Shown here: positions 10,301 to 17,365 of the stretch, piece by piece | How the letters are laid out: each line of letters starts with the position of its first letter | Numbering within the stretch: position 1 is the first letter of the stretch | Source of the DNA: Verrucomicrobiia bacterium | Lineage (GTDB): Bacteria; Verrucomicrobiota; Verrucomicrobiia; Limisphaerales; JADLHS01 | Assembly: GCA_026125285.1 (NCBI GenBank) | Contig: JAHCLO010000022.1 | Location: forward strand, 1-64,000 | Length of the DNA stretch: 64,000 nt | Reading direction: 5' to 3' | Notes under the pieces: generated by a model | Told to the model about the DNA's origin: nothing | The model's database searches: none | Seen by the model: the letters and a program-made list of their open reading frames with translations, nothing else | Made by a program: the position numbers and the translations under genes

Positions 10301-10952
10301 TTACCGACTTGGCCAGTTCATTCGCGAGAGCGAGGTAGAGAAGGTTGAAGGAAAAAACGTTCCGACGAAGAGGAAAGAACTTGAGGAGTTTCTTGCCGAA
10401 CTTTGGAAGACCAAGAACTTCCAACTCGATTGCGATTTCGAGCGTGTTGGTTACCGGCGCATAGGCCGCTCAACTGACGAACGAACCGTCATTGCGACGC
10501 TGCTTCCCGCCGGTGTTTATTTTTCGGACACGGTCAGTTATTTGATTCCTGCTCGTTACCACCTGGCAAAGTCCGGCAAGCTATCGCAGGAACACCTTTC
10601 TGGTGATGATGCGAAATCGGTCCTTTGCCTGCTGAATTCGCTGACGCTGAATTATTACATCCGCAGCAAGATGTCGGCGACGGTGAACATGTTTTACATC
10701 TATGAGTTGCCTTTTCCAGAATTCACCGCCGCGCAGAAAATGAAACTGGCCGGGTTTGCCGACAACCTCTTGCGTGACCCGCGCGACGTGCTGGAACGCG
10801 CGGCGTTGGAAGTGTTCATCGCGCGGGAACTTTACGGCCTGACGCGGGAAGATTGGCAGCATCTCACCGGCACGTTCACCTTTGGCGGCGGCGCAACCAA
10901 GGCCGAACTGGACGAAATCATCCGGCTCTCCCTCAAGCTTTGGAACGAATGA
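7308..10952 (+). CDS. Type IIG-like restriction-modification enzyme (N6-adenine methyltransferase)
   Basis: A single-chain enzyme of about 1214 residues predicted to methylate adenine and probably also cut DNA. I start at the ATG at 7308; the frame opens earlier but that part is unlike protein. The N-terminal region has a PD-(D/E)xK-like signature: Asp114 (FVDF), Glu128-x-Lys130 (ELK), then QVKKY near 153. The methyltransferase has the AdoMet motif DTACGSGGF (440-448) and catalytic NPPW (697-700), typical of gamma-class Eco57I-like enzymes. The C-terminal third resembles a TaqI-type target-recognition domain. There is no separate specificity or restriction subunit nearby. Residues about 660-686, just before NPPW, are encoded by a palindromic repeat whose relative lies 40 bases after the stop codon. 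Whether nuclease activity is intact is not certain. Confidence 0.85.
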   Translation: MKKARRKSLSPRESFLELRPNPRTIPSSESSSVNPDQIIQCLKQFTDRESVEFLPLGPESKPVSDYPPIHKYALDLKNKVKPETAAEDLFTALWKDVLGVQPTRQVGVTEGFVDFMLPERMGDPLPLELKPLFQRDRADSLWRKDANPKHHVVQVKKYLRDHEYLILTDLRTAWFFCARDFFFEEKPFARLPFDDFLRRCRVSRSVLDTLRRVEDTCERPELEQQFFEDLKIWYNEFDKVKWAQPELAAESIILLINKLIFARTIEDFGLVQYRFLQDEYAHFTRLWEPKGAHRVIPKFLEFFEDFFDEYYDTEIFSERIWNRLDPDPDNLKRFSEKLNFVLGVNSWDQTYSRGIVHYNYRRIDEDIFGKSYEMFLAANRKDEGIYYTPAGITGPMADAMVNTLAGQLVDDICAAVGSQQCDFQRAAELMTQLGEIRVADTACGSGGFLIKVLRAFWQQYQRIDAACSWIQKILKPDNGEMFLAEMPPNVEAALAFRRAHQLDTHRILIAQILLRHIFGADKDPGAIEVAKTNIWKEAVKLSPEAYNYRLLKAEIVKILPNLELNFHCADSLVDMEIGKQTAWLAEYHQAELRKLSELRARYIANPMRHEPLDEALALRKKLHANFVEHFQTENLPCEPGAFALHFWPCWFNADGTVKFSGGSRRESAQTSATKPEGQSGLTSAATPSAGFDGIIGNPPWEGFKPIRKEFAAAFYRGKPQFSKMGMDGPTFEKWFTDELKENKEFAAQWHEHEAYYERHKEYFGRAYQKQGTGDWNLFKLFIERDLSLVRQGGQFSLLVPSSIQTDEGCSELRRWFITENRLDELTSFENRGYKVIEDGKEKTKQIFPDVDSRFKFGFFKVVKGAATPKDHAFDARFYLHDPKDCSAPPIRYSIEMLKRFSPEMFSVMEFRSQKDYAVVGIIRGEHALLGKLGYQFRRELHPADDVDFYLKDPARKLGKGESPIYEGKMIHQFDAAFAPRTYHAEDKAVREELLRKELYRLGQFIRESEVEKVEGKNVPTKRKELEEFLAELWKTKNFQLDCDFERVGYRRIGRSTDERTVIATLLPAGVYFSDTVSYLIPARYHLAKSGKLSQEHLSGDDAKSVLCLLNSLTLNYYIRSKMSATVNMFYIYELPFPEFTAAQKMKLAGFADNLLRDPRDVLERAALEVFIARELYGLTREDWQHLTGTFTFGGGATKAELDEIIRLSLKLWNE
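9288..9364 (+). repeat. Palindromic repeat (GTGAGTCGGCTCAAACT type) inside a coding sequence
   Basis: It begins with GGTGGCAGCC and CGTGAGTCGGCTCAAACT, and ends with TCAGAGCGGACTCACG and GGCTAC; the two ends are imperfect inverted repeats. A clear relative lies at 10994-11065. Here it is translated in frame within the type IIG-like enzyme as a Ser/Thr/Ala-rich linker. Confidence 0.85.
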
Positions 10953-10993
10953 CCACCGTCTTCGAAACATTCCCGTGGCCACCGTTTGAGCTT

Positions 10994-11065
10994 GGTAGCA
11001 GCCGCCGTGAGTCGGCTCAAACTCCCTCCCCCCAAAGATCAGAGCGGACGCACGTCCGCCGCTAC
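10994..11065 (+). repeat. Second copy of the GTGAGTCGGCTCAAACT palindrome
   Basis: It shares CGTGAGTCGGCTCAAACT, TCAGAGCGGAC and CACGTCCGC with the copy inside the R-M gene. Only the middle differs (Pro/Gln-poor C-rich spacer here). It starts about 40 bases after the R-M stop codon. Confidence 0.85.
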
Positions 11066-11209
11066 AATCGCCAAGCTTGACGCCGTGACTGCCGCCGCGC
11101 GGAGGTGCGCCGCATGCGCGGGCCATCCTCGGTTGCCGCCGGTTGAGAAGGTTTTTATCCACACTGCAAAGTGGGGATAACAGCAGCCCACGCGGTTCAG
11201 TCCCGATTT

Positions 11210-11289
11210 GGTGGGGCGAGGCTCCTGACGAGCCGGCCATGGCTCGCCAAATCGCTGCGGCGGCGGCTCGCGGGGACTCTCGCCCCACC
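11210..11289. repeat. GGTGGGGCGAG-bounded palindromic element
   Basis: A 26-base left arm starting GGTGGGGCGAG (11210-11235) pairs imperfectly with a right arm ending CTCGCCCCACC (11264-11289). It is unrelated in sequence to the other palindromes in the window. Confidence 0.7.
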
Positions 11290-11459
11290 AGCTTCTGTGG
11301 CGTGTGTCAAAGTGGAGACCCGCTATGGCAGAAGGTGCGGCAGGCGTTTCAAGACGCCTTTGCGCTCTACCAGCGGCGCCAGCAGAAGTCCGCCCCGCCA
11401 CCGCCTTCCGAATCAAAGTGAATCAAACCAAATCAAACCACCGGAGCCGGCGTTTCGGC

Positions 11460-11927
11460 TCAAATCATGAAATCCGACGCGCTCAAGGGTTCCTGTTCCA
11501 GCGTGCGGGCGCGGTCGGCCAGGTCGGCCAGCGTGGTATGTTCCATCACCTTCACAATGCTGTCGCGCACTTCCTTCATCACACTGCGGATCGCGCAGCG
11601 CGATTCGTCCGGGCAGGAGCATTTTTCATAGAATTTTTCGCTAACACAACTGACCGGCGCGAGCGGGCCTTCAATGTGGCGGATGATTTCAGCCAGCGTA
11701 ATGCGATCCGGCGGTTTGTGCAGGCGATACCCGCCGGCCACGCCGCGTTTGCTTTCCACGATGCCGGCGGATTTAAGGTCGTTGAGAATTTGCTCCAGGA
11801 AACGCTTGGGGATGTGCTGTTGATCGGAGATCGCCTGGATACGCACGACCGAGTCGTCTTCCAGGTAGTCCCGGCCCAAGACCAGCAAGGCCCGCAGAGC
11901 GTATTCGCCGCGAACGGAAAGCTTCAT
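11460..11927 (-). CDS. Rrf2-family regulator, probably of sulfate uptake
   Basis: A 155-residue Rrf2/BadM-type DNA-binding protein. The start at 11927 (MKLSVRGEYALRALL) gives the usual family N-terminus. The winged helix-turn-helix covers about residues 1-80, with IPKRFLEQILNDLKSAG as recognition region and the typical SKRGVAGGYRL wing. Cys94, Cys103, Cys105 and Cys111 lie where IscR-like members bind an Fe-S cluster, so redox or iron-sulfur sensing is possible. CymR of Bacillus, a known relative, controls sulfur assimilation. Here the gene diverges from yezD and a sulfate-transport locus with a dyad between them, so I infer a similar role. Confidence 0.9.
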   Translation of the reverse strand: MKLSVRGEYALRALLVLGRDYLEDDSVVRIQAISDQQHIPKRFLEQILNDLKSAGIVESKRGVAGGYRLHKPPDRITLAEIIRHIEGPLAPVSCVSEKFYEKCSCPDESRCAIRSVMKEVRDSIVKVMEHTTLADLADRARTLEQEPLSASDFMI

Positions 11928-12008
11928 GGCGCCAAGAGAATCAATCTCCATACAACAAGTCAAGATTTTGATAGAACCCAATTGAAATAGGCACTTTGAA
12001 AAACTACA

Positions 12009-12035
12009 AAATATCTATTGACATAATAGACATTT
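12009..12035. promoter_or_regulatory. 27-bp dyad operator, probably for the Rrf2 regulator
   Basis: The pattern AAAT-N-TCTATT-N5-AATAGA-N-ATTT is perfectly symmetrical apart from the single unpaired bases. It covers the -35 hexamer of the yezD promoter, a position that suits a repressor. It sits between the Rrf2 gene and yezD. The length and AT-richness are similar to known Rrf2-family operators. That this regulator binds it is inference. Confidence 0.7.
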
Positions 12036-12045
12036 GATCTAATCT
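12018..12045 (+). promoter_or_regulatory. Sigma-70-like promoter for yezD and the sulfate locus
   Basis: TTGACA (12018-12023) is followed after 16 bp by TAATCT (12040-12045). Transcription would begin near 12052, only about nine bases before the yezD ATG, so the leader would be very short. Confidence 0.6.
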
Positions 12046-12060
12046 CTTGCCAGATTCGAG

Positions 12061-12243
12061 ATGAGAACGCCGAAGACACTGGAAGCGACAGCAAGCGATG
12101 GCTTGGTGCGATGGCTTGAAACCGTGCGCCAGCAGGTGGCGTCGGTGCGGTTTGGCTGGGTGCAAATCGTCGTTCACGACGGGCGGGTGGTGCAAATCGA
12201 GAAGACCGAGAGAATCCGTCTCGACCCACCACCGGGGCATTAA
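12061..12243 (+). CDS. yezD: YezD-family small protein (DUF2292)
   Basis: A 60-residue protein. The segment VRFGWVQIVVHDGRVVQIEKTERIRL (shown only in parts here: FGWVQIVVHDG, VQIEKTERIRL) matches the compact beta-rich core of the YezD family, whose members are short and often sit beside sulfur-assimilation genes. The biochemical role is unknown. It is the first gene after the divergent Rrf2 promoter and is followed after about 90 bp by the porin gene, so it is probably the first gene of the sulfate locus. Family assignment is from sequence pattern. Confidence 0.8.
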   Translation: MRTPKTLEATASDGLVRWLETVRQQVASVRFGWVQIVVHDGRVVQIEKTERIRLDPPPGH

Positions 12244-12333
12244 CTTTACGGCTGACCGGTTTACCGGAGGCGCAAGCAACACACGACCGCGACCGACCCG
12301 ACCACGGAGGCCCGGATATGAAAAAGATCAGAA

Positions 12334-13695
12334 ATGAAGAATCATCGGAGGATCGCCTTGATTGCGATCACGGGACTGCAACTCAGCGCCGCCGGTTTGC
12401 TGGCGCAGAATTCCGGGCAACCTGACATCACCGAACTGTTGCGCCGGATCGAAGAGCTGGAACAAAAAGTGAAAATTCAGGATCGCAAGACCGAACTCGA
12501 GAAGGAGGCAGGCGTCGAGAAGGCCAAGACCGCCCCGTCGGTTTCCCTTGGTTCCGGCGGACTGCAAGTGCGTTCGGGAGATTCCAACTTTGTCTTCCGC
12601 CTTCGCGGCAACGTCCAGGCGGACGGGCGTTTCACCGTCAACGACCCGGACGGCGCGGTAAATGACACTTTCTTGTTGCGGCGCGTGCGGCCCAGTTTCG
12701 AGGGTACGCTGTGGGGCAACTACGATTTCCGCATCATGCCCGATTTCGCCGGCAGCAGCGTCACGTTGATGGACGCGTATGCGGATTTGCGCTTCTCGCC
12801 GTATTTCTCCGTGCTGGTGGGGAAGACGAAATCGCCGTTCGGGCTGGAGCGGCTGGTGTCGCAAACCAGGTTGCTGTTTGTGGAGCGCGGCCTGCCGACG
12901 CACGTCGCGCCGAACCGCGATGTGGGCGTTCAGATTCGCGGCAGCCTGCTTGACGGGCAACTGGACTATGCGGTCGGCGTGTTAAATGGCACCCCGGACA
13001 ACGGCAGCGGTGTTTCCGATCTGGACGACGACAAGGAATTCGCGGCCCGGTTGTTTGCGCATCCGTTCAAGCACGCGGAAACGAAGGCCCTGCGCGGGCT
13101 GGGTATTGGCATTGCCGGAACTTACGGTGACAAAAATGGTTCCGCACCGGCCAATTACATCACCGTCAACCAGCAGATGTTCTTTTCTTTCAACCCTGGC
13201 GTGCTCAACTGCGGCACGCATTGGCGGTTGGGGCCGCAGGCTTATTTCTACTGCGGCCCATTGGGGTTGTTGGCGGAATACACGGTTTCGTCCCAGGAAT
13301 TGTCCGCGCCGGGCGCGGGCACGCGGGAAATTCAAAACACCGCCTGGCAGGCCGCGGTTTCGTACGTGCTCACGGGCGAGGATGCCTCGTATCGCGGTGT
13401 GACACCGGCAAAGAATTTCGATTTAAGCAACGGCACCTGGGGCGCGTGGGAGATCGCCGCGCGCTATGGCGAACTGGACATTGATAATGCCGCGTTCCCG
13501 GTGTATGCCAATCCCGCCGCCTCCGCTACCAAAGCGCGATCCGCGGGCCTCGGCCTGAACTGGTATCTGAACCGCAACGTCAAAGCGGTGGTCAATTACA
13601 ACTGGACCGGGTTCAATGGAGCGGTCACCAATCCGGCGCGCGTGGCCGCCAAAGACGAACACGCCGTTTTTACCCGCGTGCAACTGAATTTTTGA
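12334..13695 (+). CDS. OprO/OprP-like outer-membrane porin
   Basis: A 453-residue exported porin. A signal peptide (about 1-25, ending GLLAQ) is followed by a short coiled coil (ELLRRIEELEQKVKIQDRKTELE) as in many trimeric anion porins. Then come a typical 'FRLRGNVQADGRF' entry strand, repeated amphipathic beta strands and a C-terminal Phe (RVQLNF). The sequence fits the phosphate-selective porin O/P family. Located between yezD and a sulfate-binding protein gene, it probably lets sulfate through the outer membrane. The anion is inferred from context, not from residues. Confidence 0.85.
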   Translation: MKNHRRIALIAITGLQLSAAGLLAQNSGQPDITELLRRIEELEQKVKIQDRKTELEKEAGVEKAKTAPSVSLGSGGLQVRSGDSNFVFRLRGNVQADGRFTVNDPDGAVNDTFLLRRVRPSFEGTLWGNYDFRIMPDFAGSSVTLMDAYADLRFSPYFSVLVGKTKSPFGLERLVSQTRLLFVERGLPTHVAPNRDVGVQIRGSLLDGQLDYAVGVLNGTPDNGSGVSDLDDDKEFAARLFAHPFKHAETKALRGLGIGIAGTYGDKNGSAPANYITVNQQMFFSFNPGVLNCGTHWRLGPQAYFYCGPLGLLAEYTVSSQELSAPGAGTREIQNTAWQAAVSYVLTGEDASYRGVTPAKNFDLSNGTWGAWEIAARYGELDIDNAAFPVYANPAASATKARSAGLGLNWYLNRNVKAVVNYNWTGFNGAVTNPARVAAKDEHAVFTRVQLNF

Positions 13696-13734
13696 GCCAA
13701 CACTGAACGACAACAACTCCAATCTTGAAGCAAC

Positions 13735-14751
13735 ATGAAAACTAGAAACCCATTTGCCCAATTCTTTGGGCGTTTGCTGTCGGTGGCGGCGCTCGCCTTG
13801 GTGCTCAATGCTCCCGGGAAGAACATCCAACTCCTCAACGTCTCCTACGACCCGACGCGTGAATTCTATGTGGAATTTAACGCGGCGTTTGCCAACCAGT
13901 GGAAGTCCAAAACCGGCGACACGGTCACCGTCCAACAATCGCACGGCGGCTCGGGCAAACAGGCGCGCTCCGTCATTGACGGCCTTCCCGGCGACATCGT
14001 GACTCTGGCGCTGGCCTATGACGTGGACATGATCGCGGCGCGGGGAAAGTCACTGCCGCCGGACTGGCAGAAACGCCTGCCGCACAATAGTGCCCCTTAC
14101 ACATCCACGATTGTATTCCTGGTCCGCAAAGGAAATCCCAAAGGCATCAAGGATTGGGATGATCTGGTGAAGCCGGGCGTGGCGATCATTCCGGCCAATC
14201 CCAAGACCTCCGGCGCGGCGCGTTGGACGTATTTGGCCGCCTGGGGTTATGTCCTCAAAAGCGGCGGTGACGACGCCAGAGCGAAGGACTTCGTGGCGAA
14301 GTTCTACAAGAACGTTCCCGTACTGGACACGGGTGCGCGCGGCGCCACCACCACCTTTGTCCAACGTGGAATCGGTGATGTGCTCGTGGGTTGGGAAAAC
14401 GAAGCATTCCTTGCACTCAAGGAATATGGCGCGGATAAATTCGAGATCGTCGTCCCGTCCACCAGCATCCTCGCCGAACCTCCGGTCACGGTGGTGGATC
14501 GGGTGGCCAAGCGAAAAGGCACCGAGACCGTGGCGAAAGCCTATCTCGAATATCTCTATTCCGACGAGGGCCAGGAGATTGCGGGACGCCATTTCTACCG
14601 GCCCCGCTCCGAACAGATTGCGGCCAGGTACTCCCACCAGTTTACCAAAGTCAGTCTGTTCACCATTGATGATCTCTTTGGTGGCTGGCAAAAGGCGCAC
14701 CAAACCCACTTCGCCGATGGCGGCACCTTTGACCAGATTCAACGCCAGTAA
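13735..14751 (+). CDS. sbp: Sulfate ABC transporter substrate-binding protein
   Basis: A 338-residue periplasmic binding protein that delivers sulfate (possibly thiosulfate) to the CysTWA importer. A signal sequence ends about residue 28. The family signature NVSYDPTRE follows directly, then [17 protein letters not shown] and [10 protein letters not shown], both part of the anion pocket. The C-terminus ADGGTFDQI is also typical. It starts 39 bp after the porin stop. Its permease and ATPase genes are on the same strand but only after about 2.6 kb containing repeats and two unrelated genes. Confidence 0.93.
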   Translation: MKTRNPFAQFFGRLLSVAALALVLNAPGKNIQLLNVSYDPTREFYVEFNAAFANQWKSKTGDTVTVQQSHGGSGKQARSVIDGLPGDIVTLALAYDVDMIAARGKSLPPDWQKRLPHNSAPYTSTIVFLVRKGNPKGIKDWDDLVKPGVAIIPANPKTSGAARWTYLAAWGYVLKSGGDDARAKDFVAKFYKNVPVLDTGARGATTTFVQRGIGDVLVGWENEAFLALKEYGADKFEIVVPSTSILAEPPVTVVDRVAKRKGTETVAKAYLEYLYSDEGQEIAGRHFYRPRSEQIAARYSHQFTKVSLFTIDDLFGGWQKAHQTHFADGGTFDQIQRQ

Positions 14752-14821
14752 GCCCCGGTGGAATCACCGCACGCATACATGAACCTCCGCCTGTACACCT
14801 CGCGCCTCGCGTTTGGCCTCT

Positions 14822-14916
14822 CCATGAACCGCGGCTCGGAGCGCGGACAGCCATGTCCGCGCGAACCCCTGTACCGGAACTCGCGGACTCAGCGGTCCGC
14901 GCTCCGGGGTTCATGG
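14822..14916. repeat. CCATGAACC-bounded palindromic element
   Basis: The ends are CCATGAACC (14822-14830) and GGTTCATGG (14908-14916), as in the array at 323-457. Inside, GCGCGGACA/TGTCCGCGC form a hairpin with a four-base loop, and CGCGGAC/GTCCGCG form another. Confidence 0.75.
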
Positions 14917-14953
14917 CTGCGATGCGCGATTGTGCAATCGCGGGAGTTCCCCA

Positions 14954-15051
14954 CGAACCCTATTCTCGTAGCCGCCGACGTGAGGAGGCGGACAGCACTG
15001 CAACTCATGGGAATCCGCCTCCTCACGTCGGCGGCTACGGTTCGCGGGTTC
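14954..15051 (-). repeat. GAACCC-bounded palindromic element, copy 2
   Basis: Perfect order: GAACCC, six bases, a 26-bp arm (14966-14991), a 22-bp loop, the reverse-complement arm (15014-15039), six bases, GGGTTC. The loop reads like those of copies 1 and 3 only on the minus strand, so this copy is inverted. Confidence 0.9.
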
Positions 15052-15064
15052 ACAGCGCGAGATC

Positions 15065-15163
15065 AGGGACGTGTCGCTCGCCTTCGAGCCCAAGGCATCC
15101 CTCACGCTCAAAGAATGTGGCGAGGGCGGAATTTTCGACCAGATCTATCGTACCAAGAATTAA
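15065..15163 (+). pseudogene. Possible C-terminal fragment of a second sulfate-binding protein
   Basis: A frame ending TAA at 15161-15163 gives ...LKECGEGGIFDQIYRTKN. The GGIFDQIY ending parallels GGTFDQI at the C-terminus of the upstream sbp product and is common in that family. The frame loses sense upstream, where the palindrome at 14954-15051 begins. I read it as the tail of a paralogue destroyed by repeat activity, but the similarity is short. Confidence 0.3.
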
Positions 15164-15167
15164 ATCC

Positions 15168-15998
15168 ATGAATCCATCCATCATTGAAAGTCCCGTGGTT
15201 TCCACCAGCAACCACCTCCCCGTGCGTCGGCCGGTCGAGCGGCTGCTTTCGGCGCTCGATCAACAGGCCGAGCGATCCCCGAGCTTCATCAGCCGTTCGC
15301 TCGGACAGTACGAAATCGGCGAGCGGCGGTACCCGCTGCCGCGCTACGTGTATCTGGGTGAACGCGGCGGCGGCGACGTGATCCGCATCGGCCTGTTTGC
15401 CACCATTCATGGCGACGAGCCGGAAGGCGCGCTGGCCCTGACCCGCTTGACGGGTGAACTGGAGAAAAATCCTGAAATTGCCCGGGGCTACGCGCTGTTC
15501 ATTTATCCGGTGTGCAACCCCACGGGCTTCGAGGACAACACGCGCCATTCGCGCAGCGGCAAGGATTTGAATCGCGAGATCTGGCGCGAATCCACCGAGC
15601 CGGAGGTCCGCTTCCTTGAATCGGAAATCTGGACGCACGCGTTCGACGGTATCATCACGCTGCACAGCGACGACACCAGCGACGGGCTGTATGGCTTCGT
15701 CAGTGGGGCGGTGCTGACCGAGAGTCTCATTGAGCCTGCATTGCGCGAGGCCGAGCAATTTCTTCCGCGGAATCGCAACCATTTGATTGATGGTTTCAAC
15801 GCGCGCCACGGCATCGTCAACGAGTGCTACGCCGGCGTGTTGAAATCGGTGCCGGGGATCGCGCGTCCTCCGTTTGAAATCACTTTGGAGACACCGCAGA
15901 AAGCCCCGCTGCACCGGCAGGTCGAAGCTTTCAATGCCGCCTTGAAAACCATTCTGATCGAATACCGTTACCTCATGGCAATCGCGCAGAACATCTGA
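15168..15998 (+). CDS. Succinylglutamate desuccinylase/aspartoacylase-family hydrolase
   Basis: A 276-residue zinc-dependent deacylase or carboxypeptidase of the AstE/AspA (M14-like) family. The start at 15168 gives MNPSIIESP and keeps only the conserved region; the frame opens further left within repeats. Zinc ligands are visible as HGDEPEGA (His and Glu) and the later His in LHSDDT. FNPTGF-like 'CNPTGFEDNTRHSRSGKDLNRE' supplies the usual Asn-Arg substrate patch. The substrate is not predictable. It lies inside the sulfate locus between sbp and cysT, with no obvious metabolic link. Confidence 0.85.
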   Translation: MNPSIIESPVVSTSNHLPVRRPVERLLSALDQQAERSPSFISRSLGQYEIGERRYPLPRYVYLGERGGGDVIRIGLFATIHGDEPEGALALTRLTGELEKNPEIARGYALFIYPVCNPTGFEDNTRHSRSGKDLNREIWRESTEPEVRFLESEIWTHAFDGIITLHSDDTSDGLYGFVSGAVLTESLIEPALREAEQFLPRNRNHLIDGFNARHGIVNECYAGVLKSVPGIARPPFEITLETPQKAPLHRQVEAFNAALKTILIEYRYLMAIAQNI

Positions 15999-16124
15999 AT
16001 CGTCGGCGCACTTATCCAGATTCTGAGATTGTGCGGACAAACGCGGAAAAGGTAATCTTCATCAGAACTTGGATGACGGGAAAAGCCGGACCCGCCCGCC
16101 GGGCGTACAGCGAAACACATTGGC

Positions 16125-17342
16125 ATGGCTGACTTTCAACAAAACGTGGTGCCGACCTTCACGCAACTGAAGGATGAAGACCTGGCCCGCATGGAAAAGA
16201 GCATCGTTCGCGCGGCGCGGCGCGCGCCCATCGGTGTCATCATTCCCGCGCTGTTCAGCGATCTGGCGTCCCCGGCCATGCAGCACATCATCACCGAGCT
16301 GGCCGGCATGAATTTCGTCAAGCGCGCCTACATCAGCCTGGACCGGAGCAGCGAAGAACAATTCCAGCAGGCGCGCGAGATCGTCAAACCGCTCGGGGAA
16401 AAGGGCGCGTTGTTATGGAACGACTCGCCGGTCGTGGCGGCTGTGATCGAGAAGATCGGCCAGACGGTGCCGCTGGGCGCGCGCGGCAAGGGCCGTGCGG
16501 TCTGGACCGCGCTGGGCTATGCGTTGGGCAAGGCGGAGGTTTCCGTGCTGGCGTTCCACGATGCGGACATTTTGACCTACGATCGCGGTTTCCTGCTGCG
16601 GTTGCTCTATCCCGTCGTGCATCTGCGGTATCAGTTTGCCAAGGGTTTCTATGCCCGCTACTCGGACCGGCTGCACGGGCGCGTGGCGCGGCTGTTCTAT
16701 TTTCCGTTCGTGAAGGCGTTGCGCGACGTGCTCGGCAAACTCGATTTTCTCGAATACATGGGCGACTTCCGCTATCCGCTTTCGGGTGAGTTTGCCACGT
16801 TCTCCAGCCTCGCGACGGACCTGTTGTTCCCCTCGGACTGGGGCATCGAGGTGGGCGTGCTGGCGGAGATGTACCGCATCACGCGACCGCACCGCGTTTG
16901 CCAGGTGGAAATCACGTCGCGTTACGACCACAAGCATCAGGATGTGGGTGAGGATGCGAGCGCCGGTCTGCAAAAAATGGTTTCCGACATTGCGCGCACG
17001 TTCTTTACCCGACTTTCCGCCGGAGGCACGATTCTGACGCATGATTTCCTCCGCACGCTCAAGCACACGTATCTGGCCAACGCGCGGAGTTACGTGCGCA
17101 TCTACGAGTCTCATGCCGAAATGAACAGCCTGCCCAAGTTCGACCGGCATCAGGAATTGGGTTACATCGAGTTGTTCGCCAGCGCGCTGGACCGCGCCTT
17201 TGCGGAGTATCAGGACCATCTGTTCGGCTCGCCGTTGATCCCCGAATGGCGGCGCATCGAAGTGGCGCTCGAGGGCGTTCTCCCTGAACTGGTCAACGCG
17301 TTTGAGAATCCCGCCTCCCCGTCCGCCCCGGTTGCCGCCTGA
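16125..17342 (+). CDS. Glycosyltransferase resembling glucosyl-3-phosphoglycerate synthase
   Basis: A 405-residue cytosolic GT-A fold enzyme. The N-terminal nucleotide-sugar half has GKGRAVW (121-127) and the metal-binding HDADI (Asp146, Asp148). PLSGEFA and GIEVGVLAEMYR follow, in the order seen in GT81/GT55 enzymes that make glucosyl- or mannosyl-3-phosphoglycerate. It could therefore take part in making an osmolyte or polysaccharide primer, but the acceptor is not certain. It is followed 23 bp later by cysT, so it is probably co-transcribed with the sulfate permease genes. Confidence 0.7.
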   Translation: MADFQQNVVPTFTQLKDEDLARMEKSIVRAARRAPIGVIIPALFSDLASPAMQHIITELAGMNFVKRAYISLDRSSEEQFQQAREIVKPLGEKGALLWNDSPVVAAVIEKIGQTVPLGARGKGRAVWTALGYALGKAEVSVLAFHDADILTYDRGFLLRLLYPVVHLRYQFAKGFYARYSDRLHGRVARLFYFPFVKALRDVLGKLDFLEYMGDFRYPLSGEFATFSSLATDLLFPSDWGIEVGVLAEMYRITRPHRVCQVEITSRYDHKHQDVGEDASAGLQKMVSDIARTFFTRLSAGGTILTHDFLRTLKHTYLANARSYVRIYESHAEMNSLPKFDRHQELGYIELFASALDRAFAEYQDHLFGSPLIPEWRRIEVALEGVLPELVNAFENPASPSAPVAA

Positions 17343-17365
17343 CGCCCTCCCTCGCACCCCACTGC

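Larger units (their letters stand above)
10953..11459. other. Gene-free repeat stretch between convergent genes
   Basis: It lies between the convergent R-M and Rrf2 genes. It contains two palindromic repeats (10994-11065 and 11210-11289). The remaining frames have no recognisable product. Confidence 0.65.
14752..15167. other. Gene-free repeat stretch in the sulfate locus
   Basis: It holds two palindromic elements (14822-14916 and 14954-15051) followed by an apparent fragment of a second sulfate-binding protein gene. No intact gene is seen. Confidence 0.65.

Noticed and set aside
12244..12333. A sulfur-related riboswitch before the porin gene
   Set aside because: The 90-bp gap shows no SAM-riboswitch-like conserved pattern and no clear terminator hairpin.
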